Assembly: GCA_030674185.1 (NCBI GenBank)
Contig: CM060314.1
Span: forward strand, 17,786,087 to 17,850,086
Length of the DNA stretch: 64,000 nucleotides
Direction of reading: 5' to 3'
Source of the DNA: Monoplex corrugatus
Lineage: Eukaryota; Mollusca; Gastropoda; Littorinimorpha; Ranellidae
The notes below the pieces were generated by a model. That model made no database searches. It was not told where the DNA came from and saw nothing but the letters and a program-made list of their open reading frames with translations. The number at the start of each line of letters is the position of its first letter. Positions within the stretch are counted from its first letter, which is position 1. Shown here piece after piece: positions 21,480-33,387 of the stretch. The position numbers and the translations under genes were made by a program.

Positions 21480-21960
21480 AATCATCATCATCATCATGTG
21501 CCCCTCCGCATGGCGTTGGCGATCATAGCCCTCCATATGTATCTGACCCTTGCTGCTGCAAGCACATCTTCCACCATCTCCGTCCTCAGCCACACTGCAA
21601 GTCCGTCCAATATTTTCTCCCTGGGTCTACCTGGTGCTCTTTTTCCCTCCACCTTTCCTGTTGTGACCAAATGCTCTAATTCCCCTTTCCTCACAAAATG
21701 GCCTATAAATGTTGCCTGTCTTTTCCTAATCTTCCTAAGATGAATGACCTGTTTGTGTCTGCCTCCATCAAGACTGTCTCGTTCGTTTTCTTTGTTGTCC
21801 ATAGAACTCTCAACATTCTTCTTAGAAACCACATATCGGCCGCCTCAATCTTGTTCTGGCTTTGCTTGTTGACTATCCACGCCTCAAAACCGTTTAACAT
21901 TATCAGTTCTATATAACATTCAAGAACACTCTTCCTGATGTTAATTTATTTGTTTGTAAG
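21480..21960 (-). pseudogene. LINE-C C-terminal fragment, TGA-tailed
   Basis: The minus strand encodes, from right to left, FEAWIVNKQSQNKIEAADMW, FLRRMLRVLWTTKKTNETVL, RKRQATFIGHFVRKGELEHL, TGKVEGKRAPGRPREKILDG and WRAMIANAMRRGT followed by a stop. TGATGA repeats form the 3' end (ATC repeats at 21480-21496). This is the typical end of a LINE protein after the RT domain. The frame shifts near 21740 (between two overlapping open segments), and the 5' side is truncated. It is the best-preserved C-terminus of this family in the window. Confidence 0.88.
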
Positions 21961-22261
21961 AATACCTCTCATGTTAAGGAATCATGAAAACACCCAGTGT
22001 TTACGCTTGCTAAAGACACAGAGTGTGCAAAGAAATAATAAAGTGTCTCAGCCAGTCTAACAGTTTTATTTATCTGTGCTTCACTAAAATTCTGCTTATG
22101 GATAATGCACAGAGAGACTAGATGAGTCTGGAGTACAATGTTGTACACAAACATGATTCATAAGGACCACGAGAATATTTAGAATGTATAATGATTACGG
22201 TAATATTCAAGAGTACAAGAATTCGTTTTTATCGGTGACAACGACAGAAACAACAACAACA
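21961..22261. other. No gene seen
   Basis: This is AT-rich sequence ending in a short (CAA)n tract at about 22250-22276. Nothing coding is recognised. Confidence 0.5.
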
Positions 22262-22350
22262 ACAACAACAACAAAACAATTATGATGTGTGCCTCCAACG
22301 GTGAAAGCTACTGGCCAAAACCTGTGTTTAAACTAAACTTGTATTTGCTA
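22262..22350. repeat. Dispersed repeat R3, copy a
   Basis: CCAACGGTGAAAGCTACTGG after a short simple repeat matches CCAACGGTAAAAGCTATTGG at 24215-24235. The flanks are also similar (ATTATGATG/ATGATGCTT before, TGTTTAAAC/TTTTTCAAAC after). It is probably a retroposon 3' end of unknown family. Confidence 0.6.
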
Positions 22351-22699
22351 ATTGAGAAACATTGTGAATACATTATATCTACTCAGAACTACGAAAGCAA
22401 TCAAAGAAACACATAAATAAATTCCTAATACAAGATACAAACAAACCAAACAACAATACGCATTCTCTCTTTCGAAAAAAGAAGGAAGAGACAAAGAAAA
22501 TAAAACGTGGAGGATGAAAAAGAAGACAGAAAAGAAGAGAATGAAAAATAGAGAGAATAAAAAAAAAATGCGATAAAACAAAATGTACATAAAGAAACTG
22601 GGGGATACAAAGAATAACAACAGTGATTAATGTCACAAATTCACGTCATTTGTTTGTTATTTGCCATATATTAAGGCTTTTATTTTTCCTCTTCAGAAA
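22351..22699. other. No gene seen
   Basis: This is an A-rich + strand stretch. The overlapping Phe/Leu-rich minus-strand frames reflect composition only. Confidence 0.5.
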
Positions 22700-22830
22700 T
22701 CAGTGACACATTGACATTTTCATGAGGGATACGACAAATAACATATCTTAATTTGAGTGATTTCCCCTTACACCCCCTTTCCCTCCCCTTCCACTCTCCT
22801 TCTTTGAAGTGCTGCGTATAAATCAATATG
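22700..22830 (+). repeat. Dispersed repeat R2, copy b
   Basis: This is the counterpart of 16275-16410. It shares TTTTCATGAGGGATACGACA versus TTTCATGAGGCACGCTATAA and the following pyrimidine-rich block. Both copies lie a few hundred bases before a (CA)n-(TA)n array. Confidence 0.6.
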
Positions 22831-23016
22831 AACTCGTAAAAAACGCACAAAATAACAAACAAACAACAAAAAAGAACTTGCACGAAGAAGACAGACTGTC
22901 CTAAATTAGGACATTGATGAAAAAAATAACATTTTCAAAGGAAAGACGGCGTCTTTCTCACACTTATTGATAAAACGGGAATAGATGTGGTGAATGTACG
23001 TGTTCATCCACACGCG

Positions 23017-23540
<524 letters not shown>

Positions 23541-23989
23541 ACACATGCTATCTGTTTATTTCGAACAACATCCTTTTTTTCCATTCATATCCGAAAAGGG
23601 AAAAATGAACATTCGACGAGATTCTTCTTATTCATCTAAATGATAGATAAGAAGGGGCGGTAAGAGGGATCAGAAAAGGAAGAAATGCAAAACAAAGACG
23701 AGGTAAGAAAAGAGAACAAGAAGCAAACATATTAAACAGTAGACAATAAACAGCGATTTCTTGACACAGAATGGGTCTATTTAATAAATATTTCATGGGA
23801 ATCGCAGGCATGGAGCTAAGAACGAAGCAAAATGTGTGAATATTTTCCAGCTGTTAATGTTAGGTTTTTGCTGTGATATTCGTGATGTTTATGGGACTTG
23901 GGAGTCGAAAACAGTAGTTATTGCACAGATTTCGGTGGCATCCTCTTTTCTGTTTACTGCCAAGCGCATTTTAACGAGTGTGACTGAAT
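23541..23989. other. No gene seen
   Basis: This is mixed sequence with no supported exon or repeat. Confidence 0.5.
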
Positions 23990-24074
<85 letters not shown>

Positions 24075-24090
24075 TGAGTGTGTGTGATTG
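23990..24090. repeat. (TG)n microsatellite
   Basis: A pure TG tract of about 80 bp is followed by GTGA and TGAT variants. Confidence 0.96.
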
Positions 24091-24174
24091 TATCTGATCG
24101 TGTGTGATTGTGTGTATATATGTGGCTGTGTTTGTGCTAGAGAGGTGGGGGAGGGGGAGAGAAAGAGAGAGAGA

Positions 24175-24290
24175 GACAATGACAATGACAATGACAATGA
24201 TGCTTTATTTTCCAACGGTAAAAGCTATTGGCTAGAAGCCATTTTTCAAACTTGCCGTTGCTATTCTATACACATGACATTTGTTTACAG
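24175..24290. repeat. Dispersed repeat R3, copy b with (GACAAT)n
   Basis: GACAAT repeats (24175-24199) precede ATGATGCTTTATTTTCCAAC, then GGTAAAAGCTATTGGC. This is homologous to 22262-22350. The simple repeat is where a retroposon tail would be, suggesting the minus-strand 3' end of an element. Confidence 0.6.
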
Positions 24291-24382
24291 TAACAAATAC
24301 AGCTTAAGGAAAATACATGTTGAATACTAAAATTAAGATAACATTACAATGAAATCAAGAAACGTACACAGTCAGCACTTAG

Positions 24383-24417
<35 letters not shown>

Positions 24418-24510
24418 AAGATAAATAGATAGATAGATAGATAGATAGATAGGTAGGTAGATAGGTAGATAGTATATAAAGATAGATAGATAGACAGATG
24501 AGCAGGAAGA
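24383..24510. repeat. (GATA)n microsatellite
   Basis: GATA repeats carry GGTA and GACA variants. Confidence 0.95.
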
Positions 24511-24789
24511 TAAATTAATGAATAAGTAAGTAAATAAAGAAAGAAAGATAATGTTGATAGTGATAATAATAAAAAGAAGACGAAGAAGAAGAAGAAGGAA
24601 GAGGAGGAGGAGGAGAGGAAAACAAAGTAAACAAAATAGTAATAAGATAAAACAAAATAAAATGAAATAGAGGGAGAAGAAACATTACATATGAAAAAAT
24701 TATAGAAGATAAATCAAGCGTCAAATAGACTAATGTTCTTACAATCAAATCAAAGAAGATGAAATCAACTTGCTGTCACTATTTTTTCT
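24511..24789. other. A-rich sequence with short (GAA)n
   Basis: The + strand is A- and G-rich, with a GAA/GGA run at about 24575-24620. No gene is seen. Confidence 0.6.
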
Positions 24790-24796
24790 GCGGGGG

Positions 24797-24853
<57 letters not shown>

Positions 24854-24925
24854 GAGAGAGAGAGAAACAGACACACAGACAGATAGAGACAGAAATAAAC
24901 AGCCAGACAGTTTAGGAGGCAAAAC
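24790..24925. repeat. (GA)n / (CAGA)n microsatellite
   Basis: GA repeats (24797-24864) are followed by CAGA repeats to about 24925. Confidence 0.93.
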
Positions 24926-25167
24926 AAGACAGACACAAAGATATCTCAGATATCGAGCATTGATCATGAGAACCAAAATAGGATTAAAAGATACAGTAGA
25001 TGTGGGAAATTGTGATTAGGGTCAACAGTGTTTATTTCAAATACCATTTTGTGCTCTACAACACTAACAACGATATAAGTAATTCAGTAAAAGACAAAGA
25101 AACAGAATCTTATAAACTCCCAGAAATGTAAATAATCAAAAAATATGTTTAAAATGTATACTATATC

Positions 25168-25487
25168 AACGAAAGAAAACAAACGAGACAGTCGTGATGG
25201 AGGCTGACACAAGAAGAACATTGATAAAGAAATTAGGAACAGACAAGCAATATTCATAGGCCATTTTATGAGGAAAGGGGAATTAGAGTACCTGTTTCAC
25301 AACAGGAAAGCTTGAGGAGAAGAGAACAGCAGTACACCCATTGAGGAAATATTGGACGGACTTGCAGGGTGGCTGAGGACAGAGATGGTAGAAGATGTCT
25401 TTGCACTGACAAGGGATAGATGCATATGGAGGGCCATGGTTGTCAATACCATGCGGCATGGCACATGATGATGATGATATCAATGCT
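25168..25487 (+). pseudogene. LINE-C C-terminal fragment, TGA-tailed
   Basis: The + strand shows KKTNETVVMEADTRRTLIKK at about 25168-25230 (with a frame change). GHFMRKGELEYL-like, WTDLQGG and degenerate WRAMVVNTMRHGT sequence follow, ending at TGATGATGATGAT (25465-25477). It matches the minus-strand copy at 21480-21960. Frameshifts are frequent, so it is older. Confidence 0.75.
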
Positions 25488-26344
25488 TAAACCGCACATC
25501 GGTACCCAGTACTGACAAAAACATATCACACTATATTATTTGCCAAGTTTAGATGTTTCCATTACTTGATACATGAAACAAGATCTGTCTATGTATTTCT
25601 AGTTACAGAAGATGTATGTCTCGTCACAAGAACAAAGGACGTGGAAAACAATTTCCGTCTAGACTGTTAAAATGATCGATTTCAACTAATCCTCACTAAG
25701 AATGTTTTAATAACACTGAAGTCATACAGAAATGAGGTGCTAGAGAATTCAGAAACAACCCTACCCCCACCTCCACCCACCCACCCCTAGATACACCACC
25801 GTTTCTTGGGGGGAAAGAGGGGAGAGCAGAAATATAAGGGCGATGCAATGCTTAATGCTCTTTAACCCATAGAAAATGGACATACACAATTCCAGTCATT
25901 GTGATAAAACGGACGTAGACACGTTGTTGCAGACGTAAGCTGGCAATTAAAAAGAACAGGCAATCATCCAGGATTCCCTGCAAACACCTCTGACCTAAAA
26001 CACATGCAAGTGAGTGAGTCATTCTGAGCGAGACATACTCCGTGAGTCAGAAAGGAGTACAACAACACGAACAAGAACATGTCTTTTTCGGCAACAGGAT
26101 GAAAGAAGCAGCATACATGCATATCAAATTTTACCCTCGCACAAAAGAGGTCTTACACTACGCATAGATTTATATATGAATCGTCTTAAATTGTTCCACT
26201 ATACAATCGTTAAATATCACTATAAAGAAATCCATGTGAAATTTGTATTTTCAGTACGGGTAATGTAACAACTATTCAAATGTGGTAGTTGCTGGTCTGA
26301 TTTTTAGGTTTCGAAGAACAATTTATTATCAAAAATTATGAATT
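25488..26344. other. No gene seen
   Basis: This is AT-rich sequence with a short pyrimidine block (25765-25790). I cannot support any exon or repeat. Confidence 0.5.
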
Positions 26345-26510
26345 CCTTTTCTCCCACTGGACGAAGCAACAGGGAAGTTTCAGGTCTTTTATCTCCTACT
26401 TGTTGTATTTGGTGTTTGTTCGTTTAGGATCTTACGTCTACGCTTGGCAAAGGCCAGTTGGCCGGAAACTTGAGCCTGTCTTGTCTGGTTATATAAAATC
26501 CGCGTTCAGA
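26345..26510 (+). repeat. Foldback element, single arm
   Basis: CTCCCACTGGACGAAGCAAC, then AGGGAAGTTTCAG, TTGGTGTTTG, GGATCTTACGTC, CCAGTTGGCC and GCCTGTCTTG follow in order. This order matches one arm of the hairpin element at 37745-38000. Only one arm is present here, so it is a half copy or a solo remnant. Confidence 0.65.
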
Positions 26511-26524
26511 TTTTTTGTTTGTTT

Positions 26525-26557
26525 TTTACATACATATATGTATAATAATAATATATA

Positions 26558-26609
<52 letters not shown>

Positions 26610-26622
26610 AATATATATACAT
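26525..26622. repeat. (TA)n microsatellite
   Basis: About 80 bp of TA repeats with minor interruptions lie directly upstream of a LINE-C copy. Confidence 0.95.
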
Positions 26623-26644
26623 GGTATGTGAGGACAATGCCCTA

Positions 26645-28845
26645 GAAGGAACAACAAGAAAATGTCAAGACAGAAATGGAAAGAGTAAATATTAATAGTT
26701 TAGTAATAGGAGAGGTGAGATGGAAGGGAGCAGGCTTGCTGACATCGGGCAAGCATAACATTATGTATCCTGGAGGAGACACATATGAAAAGAAGGTAGG
26801 CATCCTAGTGGACGAAAGACAAGTCACAACGTTATATCAAAATTGATTTGAGGGCAAGCCATTTGAATATGAAATGTCCAATTATATCCAACAGCATCAC
26901 GAAGTACTGAGGAAGAAATTCCAACATCTATTTAGAATGACAGAAATAAGGCTAATGTAAATCACAGGATGTTACAATTGTAATAGGACATTTCAATACT
27001 AAATTGGGACATAAAAAAGTAGGTGACATAGACAGATCTCATAGCCTGGGCCGCGAAATGAAAGGAGAGAGAAACGTGTTGAGTGGCACAAGCAAATGAA
27101 TTCATGAGAAGAACCGCTTGGTTTGAGCAACCTAACAGAAGAACATAGATATGGATGAATCCAGAAGACAGCGCAAGAAAGCAAATTAATTACATCCTAA
27201 TAAATAAGAGATAGCAAAAACAATGTAACAGTAACCGTAAACTGATTAGAAAAACAAAATAGGCTGAAACTAAAGAGAAAAAAACAAGTAAAAAATTAAC
27301 ATCAAACCAAATCTTTGACTCTTAAAAACAGATTAATCAACTAGTGCAAAAGTTACGTATCTGTTCAAAACAAATTCAGAGCTCTGCAAAATGTTGGGGA
27401 CAGTGAGGAACAATGGACAAATTTTAAAAAAGAAAAGAAAAATGATAAAGGAAGTTGTGACACAATATCTAAAGTAGAAAGAAAAGCAAGAAGAACTGGA
27501 AGACAAAAGAAATTGTAAACTTGACGGATGGACGTAGGAAGGTACAAGGAAACGAGGGAAAATACAAACAAACCGATAAGGAAATTTAAAAAGTGCATTG
27601 AACGTAAAGACGCTTGGCCGGACACAAAGTACAAAGACATAGAAAACCAACACAAAACAGACCCTAAGTTTATATACGGAGATACTGAAGAAATTGTTCG
27701 TAGGAAAAATACACGCGCTTCAACTGGTAGCTTAACATCAAAAGATGGCACCATGTTATCGAAAAAGACAAAGAATTAGATAGATGGGGAGAGTACATAG
27801 CTGATATTTGACGATGACGAATGGAGGAACATACCATTAGAAACGGTTCTGAAGGACCCCTAACAGCGAAAGATGATTTTTTTTTCGTCCCATTTTCTAC
27901 GCCACCTTAATGGCCACGGAAGCTGGCACCGTCTTTACAATGCGATGATGATGATATCGATGAGGATGATAATCACGATGGTATGGAGTTCCATCTAGGA
28001 TTGAGAAGGCATGACAGAGCTTTACCCTACGCTTACTATCATAATATATCCTAGATACTGACACCTGCTGTACTGGTCAGAAGATTTGAGCAACAACTTC
28101 AATGACGCATCCGTGAAGTGGATGAGACTCGACTGTGTGGTCCCAGTCTTCCCAATGAGCTAACACCACGCCCAAATCTGTGTAGCCGGTTAGAGCCGAA
28201 CAATCCCACAATGATTTTTGAAGTGACTGATGGGGATTTGAACCCACAACTTTCCAGTCGGTAGTCCATTCCGCTAACCACTACACCACGATGACTGGTT
28301 ATGAAAAAAGAACTTACAGCTGCGATGAAACAGATAAAATGTGGAAAGGCCCCAGGACGAGATAATATTACTATAGAAATGATTGGGGCCTTTAAATGAA
28401 TTTGGTTTGGAAAAAAACAAAAAAACTAACAGTCCTCCTAAACGAAGTTTATGACACGGGGAAAATCCCCACAGTTATGTCAAAGTCAATTTTTATTGAA
28501 CTAAATCCCACAGTTATATCAAAGTCAATTTTTTATTGAACTTCCAAAGATAGCAGGGGCTATAGAATACTAATTCCATCGTGCAATAATCCTGATAAAT
28601 CTTGTGAGAGAGATTCTATCGAGAATAGTCACAATGAGGACAAGGAACAGAATCAAACAAAAAAAGCAGAAGAATAATGTGCAGGTTTCGAAGTGAAAGA
28701 AACTGTTAATGCCATAAAGTCCATAGAAAGACCAGCTGAGTTGAAAAAGGATCTATATGAACGTTTTGTTAATTACACCGAGCCTTTTGATGGGGTAAGA
28801 CATAAAAAATGATGAACCAGCTGGAAAAGCTCAATATTGATGGAG
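26645..28845 (+). pseudogene. LINE-C copy: endonuclease to RT, with nested SINE
   Basis: The APE-type endonuclease lies at about 26650-27210. It has VKTEMERVNINSLVIGEVRW, KGAGLLTSGKHNI, GHFNTKLGHKKVGDIDRSHS and MNPEDSARKQINYILINKR. A linker follows (CIERKDAWPDTKYKDIENQH near 27595-27660, then TGSLTSKDGTML). The RT N-terminal part has MKCGKAPGRDNITIEMI-like sequence near 28330-28385 and YTEPFDGVRHKKMMNQLEK-like sequence near 28755-28830. The catalytic YADD part and C-terminus are absent because the copy stops at a (CA)n tract at 28846. Many frameshifts are present. SINE S1 is inserted at 27877-28298, and a 39-bp tandem duplication lies at 28468-28545. The endonuclease would nick target DNA to prime reverse transcription. 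Confidence 0.85.
27877..28298 (-). repeat. tRNA-derived SINE S1, copy a (nested in LINE-C)
   Basis: Read from 28298 leftward, it begins CCAGTCATCGTGGTGTAGTG, with A box TAGTGGTTAGCG and B box GGGTTCAAATCC (about 28232-28243). A 300-bp body ends in GGCGTAGAAAATGGGACGAA and an A run. A second copy lies at 49588-50032. It interrupts the LINE-C frame between CCCCTAACAGCGAAAGAT and ATGAAAAAAGAACTTACAGC, so it inserted after that LINE copy. Confidence 0.85.
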
Positions 28846-28903
<58 letters not shown>

Positions 28904-29085
28904 ACACAACACACACACATGCAACACAACACACACACAACAAACACAACACAAATACACACATCACACACACACACACAACAACACACACACACAAAAC
29001 AAAACACAACACAACACACACACACACACACACAACACACACACACACAACACACACACACAACACAACACCACAACACAACTAA
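28846..29085. repeat. (CA)n with CACAACAC variants
   Basis: A pure CA tract (28846-28901) is followed by about 180 bp of CACAACA-type variants. Confidence 0.96.
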
Positions 29086-29946
29086 ACAATCTGATACCCA
29101 GTGCGGTCCAGAAATAGACAACGCACTTTGAAATACGTGAAAAACGTCTCCAGGATTTGATAAACCAAAGTATGTTACAACGTGGAGTTTCTGTCAAGTA
29201 GAAAACAATGTTAAATATAAATATTTCATTGGTGTATGCTACAGTTTCAGCTCTAATTCAGTTACCGTTTCTGAGTCACCTTTCATGTTCTTTGCTTGAC
29301 TGGGAAAGCGGGAGTTCAGAAATAGCTCAACGTGTTGGCATCTCTCTTGGGTTCAGCTCGTTACTGCGTAGAGGATTTTTTTGTTTTTGTTTGTGTTGTT
29401 TGTTTGTTTGTTGTTGTTGTTTGCTTTTTGTTTTTTACTTTTTATTTGTTTATTTAGAATGGCTTAACTGTTTCTTGTTTATTTGTTTTTGTTTGTTTTT
29501 GTTTTGTTTTTCTTCTGATTTCTTTGTTGTGTTCTTTTTTTCTGCTGTTCTGTCTTCGCAACTTTAGTAGTGTTGATCCCACTTAGCCCATTCCGACACT
29601 TAAACACACCACCACACTCCAATTTCATTCAGCCGAAGCCCCAGCGCCAGAAAGCCTGAAGGAGTGAGCGATGTCAGGCTGATTCTAATACTCTTATTGT
29701 TTAAAGCCCAGCCGACTGTGCAGAGCTATACCCGAGGCTATGATTCTTTTTAACGTGCACAACACCAGGTTGAAAACAAAACAAAACAAAACAAAACAAA
29801 ACACGTGCTTTGAGAAGAAAATAAAGCGCGCATATCAATACATTCGCTGTACATAATCTAAGGACATGCTCCAGGCGTTGACTATACGGACCAGTTTATC
29901 ACCAGAGGATTAAAATAAAAGAAACCTGAATACAAGAATAAATGAA
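29086..29946. other. No gene seen; T/G-rich tract
   Basis: 29380-29550 is rich in GTTT and TTTG. 29570-29770 is mixed and ends in TTCTTTTTAACGTGCACAAC, which looks like a SINE body but is not assigned. A short AAAAC repeat lies at about 29778-29802. Confidence 0.5.
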
Positions 29947-29986
29947 TCTTTTATTTAATGTCTGTTCACAATAGTGATTTTAGACA
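29947..29986 (-). repeat. Conserved short tail motif T, copy 3
   Basis: This is the reverse complement of the motif at 17652-17690. The + strand reads CTTTTATTTAATGTCTGTTC, then ACAATAGTGATTTTAGAC. It marks a minus-strand retroposon 3' end. Confidence 0.6.
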
Positions 29987-30233
29987 CAAACTCACGCACA
30001 CACACATACAAACAAAGGGGAAAAAAGGGTGGGGTGGAGAATGAGTATGGGGAAGGGTAATAGAAGTTTGAATACAGGTGAAAACATAACTAAGGACACG
30101 AAAACATACATAAACACTGGCGTAAATTACCTTAAATTGCTTCCGCATATCACATTTCCTTAGCGACAACAATGCTGTTGATACATGTATTCGAGAGATC
30201 ATTCTTAAGAGAAAGTACGTAAGGCTTTTATAG

Positions 30234-30235
<2 letters not shown>

Positions 30236-30303
<68 letters not shown>

Positions 30304-30340
30304 ACAACACACACACACACACACACACACACCACACACA
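30236..30340. repeat. (CA)n microsatellite
   Basis: CA repeats have two small interruptions (CAAA, CAACAC). Confidence 0.97.
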
Positions 30341-30534
30341 ATGGACCAGCATGGCATAAAAGGAATGCCTGGAAGATATGACAGAAAGTAAAACAGCAAG
30401 GCAGAAACAGAGAGTGACAGAAAAGAGGACATTGCTAGCACAGTATTTACAGATGATGGGGACGCTATACTGAAGGAGCCTCCGACATTATCACGGACGG
30501 GGAGCCTACCGTACGGTCACTTACCAGAGAAGAT

Positions 30535-30800
30535 CCTACTGGTTGGAAGGCAGGCCATGTCCGATAGGTGGCCCAGTTGGTAGGTAGGAGGGTCTATCTG
30601 GGAAGATCGCGTGAAGCTCTGGAGGATTCAATCGCTGACCATCCAGGATTTTCTTCCCTCCTCCCCCCTCCGTCCTCCTGCTAGACATTGAATCGTGGTC
30701 TGGGCTCGAGTCTTTCGGATGACAGGATGAAACATGACGACAAAGAGTTGTCCTTGACAAACATTCTCAATGAATAAACAAATAAAGAAATGAATAGATA
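30535..30800 (+). repeat. tRNA-derived SINE S3, copy a
   Basis: A tRNA-like head GTGGCCCAGTTGGTAGGTAG gives a good A box (30570-30590). A degenerate B box GGATTCAATCGC lies near 30628. The body contains GGTCTGGGCTCGAGTCTTTC, then GGATGACAGGATGAAAC, and ends in AAATA repeats. The S3 body also occurs at 32975-33125. Confidence 0.7.
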
Positions 30801-31590
30801 AATAAATAAATAAATAAAAAATCCACTGTGGCCTTGAATAAATAAATAGATAAATAAATACATAAATAACTCATTATTCTTCACATGCATAAAGGGGGAA
30901 AATGTGTGGTCCTGTCCAATGACGACGTGAATCCATTGGGACAAAACAATGTACATTTCACGTTAAGACCAACACACATACACACACGCGCGTGGGCATG
31001 CACACACATACACACAAATAAAAAAAATAAAAAAAAGGAAATCCAGCCTAATCCAGTCTAATCCAACCCAAGAGACAAAGAACGCGGGGATGACGTGTTC
31101 AAGTTTATTCAACCGGGATTCATCGCACTCAGTGAACTCCATATGTGCTCCACCCAATATGCCACCTCTGTAGTGTCAGACTCCTTAAGCCTGCGCAATG
31201 TCTTGAAACGGAAGGGATACGGCAGGAGAAGAGGGGGCAGGCGGAACAGGGCCTTCGAAACATTTTTTTTTTGTTTTTTTTTGTGGATATCATACCCCAC
31301 CCCACCCACCTTAATTGATGAATTGGCTATCGAGTGGCGTCGGGAGCTTGGGAGGTGATTGTCTGGAGAGTGGCGAGGTATTGGTGCTCTGAGTCCCATG
31401 CACACCCTCCGGGTGTTTTGTGTAACTTCTTGTTAACTCTTGTTAACTTCTTAACACTGCATGAAGGTGTGGAACACCTGTTATTTCGCTCCTGTAGCTC
31501 TTTCTTTTACCGTAACATACATAGTGCTTGCGTTATACCGTTTCTTGTATTTTCTCACTCTCTCGCACTTTTCTTTCTTTCTCTCTCTTT
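30801..31590. other. No gene seen; (AAAT)n and mixed sequence
   Basis: AAAT repeats (30785-30870) lead to mixed sequence with a GC-richer part at 31070-31420. That part has open frames on both strands (31095-31358 + and 31109-31405 -) but no recognised domain or paired splice sites. Confidence 0.4.
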
Positions 31591-31659
31591 TTTCTTTCTC
31601 TCGCTCTCTCTCTCTCTCTCTCTCTAACACACACACACACACACACACAGAAACACACA

Positions 31660-31713
<54 letters not shown>

Positions 31714-31767
31714 ACAGCTCGGTATTTTGCACAGGGCTTAAACACATTCACGCGCACACAGTTACAT

Positions 31768-31813
<46 letters not shown>

Positions 31814-31828
31814 ACACACGTTCTCTCT

Positions 31829-31898
<70 letters not shown>

Positions 31899-31900
31899 GT
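31591..31900. repeat. (TC)n / (CA)n compound repeat
   Basis: Alternating blocks of TC and CA repeats occur, with 75 bp of mixed sequence at 31705-31770. Confidence 0.95.
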
Positions 31901-32259
31901 GTATGCAACACACAACTTCGTGAAAGCTGAATAATCTGCACGGGGAGCACTTGTCTCTCGCCAGAGTTCACGTCACGCACGAGTCTGACTGTCTGAACAA
32001 TCGGACGTTCAGCTGTAGTCACATTTCAACTTCGTCATGACTGGAGTAAACAGGGAAAAGAAACCAGCAATTTATCTTATTTATTTATTTATTCATTTCC
32101 AACGATAACAATTGTGTCTATTGGGCTGCTGAGAAAGTCCCAATGTGGAATACATCGGTTGTTGTGAATTTATGACAAGGTAAGCACCTTTCATTCGCTT
32201 GCTTTGTATTATAACTGATTACCAATAATGTCGTTTTAATTTTGTAGCGTGCTGTTTGC
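31901..32259. other. No gene seen
   Basis: This is mixed sequence with a short (TTTA)n run near 32076-32092. No coding signal is supported. Confidence 0.5.
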
Positions 32260-32405
32260 CGTCTCTGTTGATATAGTCGTGGACTCAAAATCTAATATCT
32301 GGAGTTCACTCCCACCTGGCTACATAAAAACTGGCATGTTCGCTGCTTACCTTTGTTTCAATACGTGTTCATGGTGTGAGCTAAATTACAGGTACTTCCC
32401 CACTC
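32260..32405 (+). repeat. SINE-like remnant (group S4)
   Basis: GTCGTGGACTCAAAATCTAA is followed by a B-box-like GGAGTTCACTCCC (about 32300-32312). GGCATGTTCGCTGCTTACC comes next. It resembles the region at 17818-17880. Confidence 0.45.
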
Positions 32406-32466
32406 CAACAATTTGCCATAGCATGTTTTTGTGCAAACTGTGCGATTAGAAGTAATTCTTTGAAGT

Positions 32467-32580
32467 TTGAGTGGCACGCTTATGGAATTTTCCGAATGTG
32501 ATGAGAATTTTTTTTAATCTATCTTCAAACTCAACTCTATACCATTGAGTGGAGCGTTTATGGAATGTTCTGAATGGATG
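32467..32580. repeat. Short direct repeat flanking a T run
   Basis: GAGTGGCACGCTTATGGAAT (32469-32488) and GAGTGGAGCGTTTATGGAAT (32545-32564) are near-identical and about 76 bp apart. Similar sequence follows each. This could be a diverged tandem duplication or target-site-like pair. Confidence 0.6.
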
Positions 32581-32594
32581 ACTTCTTTTTTTTT

Positions 32595-32740
32595 TCTTCT
32601 CTCTCTCTCTCTCTCTCTCTTTCCTCTCTCTCTCTTTCCTCTCTCTCTCTCCTTTCTCTCTCTTCTTTCTCTCTCCCCTTTCTCTCTCTCTCTTTCCTCT
32701 CTTTCCCCTCTCTCCTTTCTCTCTCTCCTTTCTCTCCCCC

Positions 32741-32809
<69 letters not shown>

Positions 32810-32810
32810 A
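32595..32810. repeat. (TC)n polypyrimidine tract
   Basis: TC repeats with TTTCC and CCCC variants grade into pure TC from about 32755 to 32810. Confidence 0.96.
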
Positions 32811-32974
32811 CAGTCTGATATTCAGCTAAAAGCACTGGACGTGAATACAGCTAGAGGTTAAAAAGAATACAGTGGTAGTGGGAGGAGGGAGAAGGGGAGG
32901 GGGCTGTATGGCATTGATTCGTTTTCGATGCGAGAAACCTCGGAATCCATTTCGGGATGAAGTTGTCTACACTT

Positions 32975-33125
32975 CCATCAGGTTATCTCGATTGGTGGTC
33001 TGGGTGCTAGTCTTTCAGATAAGATGACTGATACCCTTGTGTGCAGCATGCACCTAGCACATGTTGAAGCCTTCAAGCTATAAGGATAATAGTTCTTTGG
33101 CAAAATCTTGTAAAAAAAATCATGT
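32975..33125 (+). repeat. SINE S3, copy b (body only)
   Basis: GGTGGTCTGGGTGCTAGTCT, then TTCAGATAAGATGACTGATA, GTGTGCAGCATGCACCTAGC and GGCAAAATCTTGTAAAAAAA follow. This body is shared with 30690-30790 and is a common arrangement in molluscan retroposons as far as I recall. The tRNA head is not obvious here. Confidence 0.6.
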
Positions 33126-33352
33126 TCATGGGGGTAAAAACGCATACCAAAACACACAAAATTGGGTGGCGCCGCACCATGGCAACTTTTTTTCCCGGAA
33201 TGAGCGACCCGTTGTCACGCGGGGAAAAACGGTTTTGTAGTGATTGGATAACTACATGTGTCAAACAGCGCTTACGCCAGAGTCAGTCTGTGGAACTGAA
33301 GGGGATTCCCTCCATACCAAGTAGCCTACACACGTTGTTGTTGCCGCCTGGA

Positions 33353-33353
33353 C

Positions 33354-33387
<34 letters not shown>

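Noticed and set aside
31095..31405. Possible exon in GC-richer sequence
   Set aside because: Both strands are open for about 90 codons but there is no splice pair or recognisable domain.
33353..33386. Stand-alone (ATA)n microsatellite
   Set aside because: It is better explained as the tail of the minus-strand LINE-A copy that follows it.
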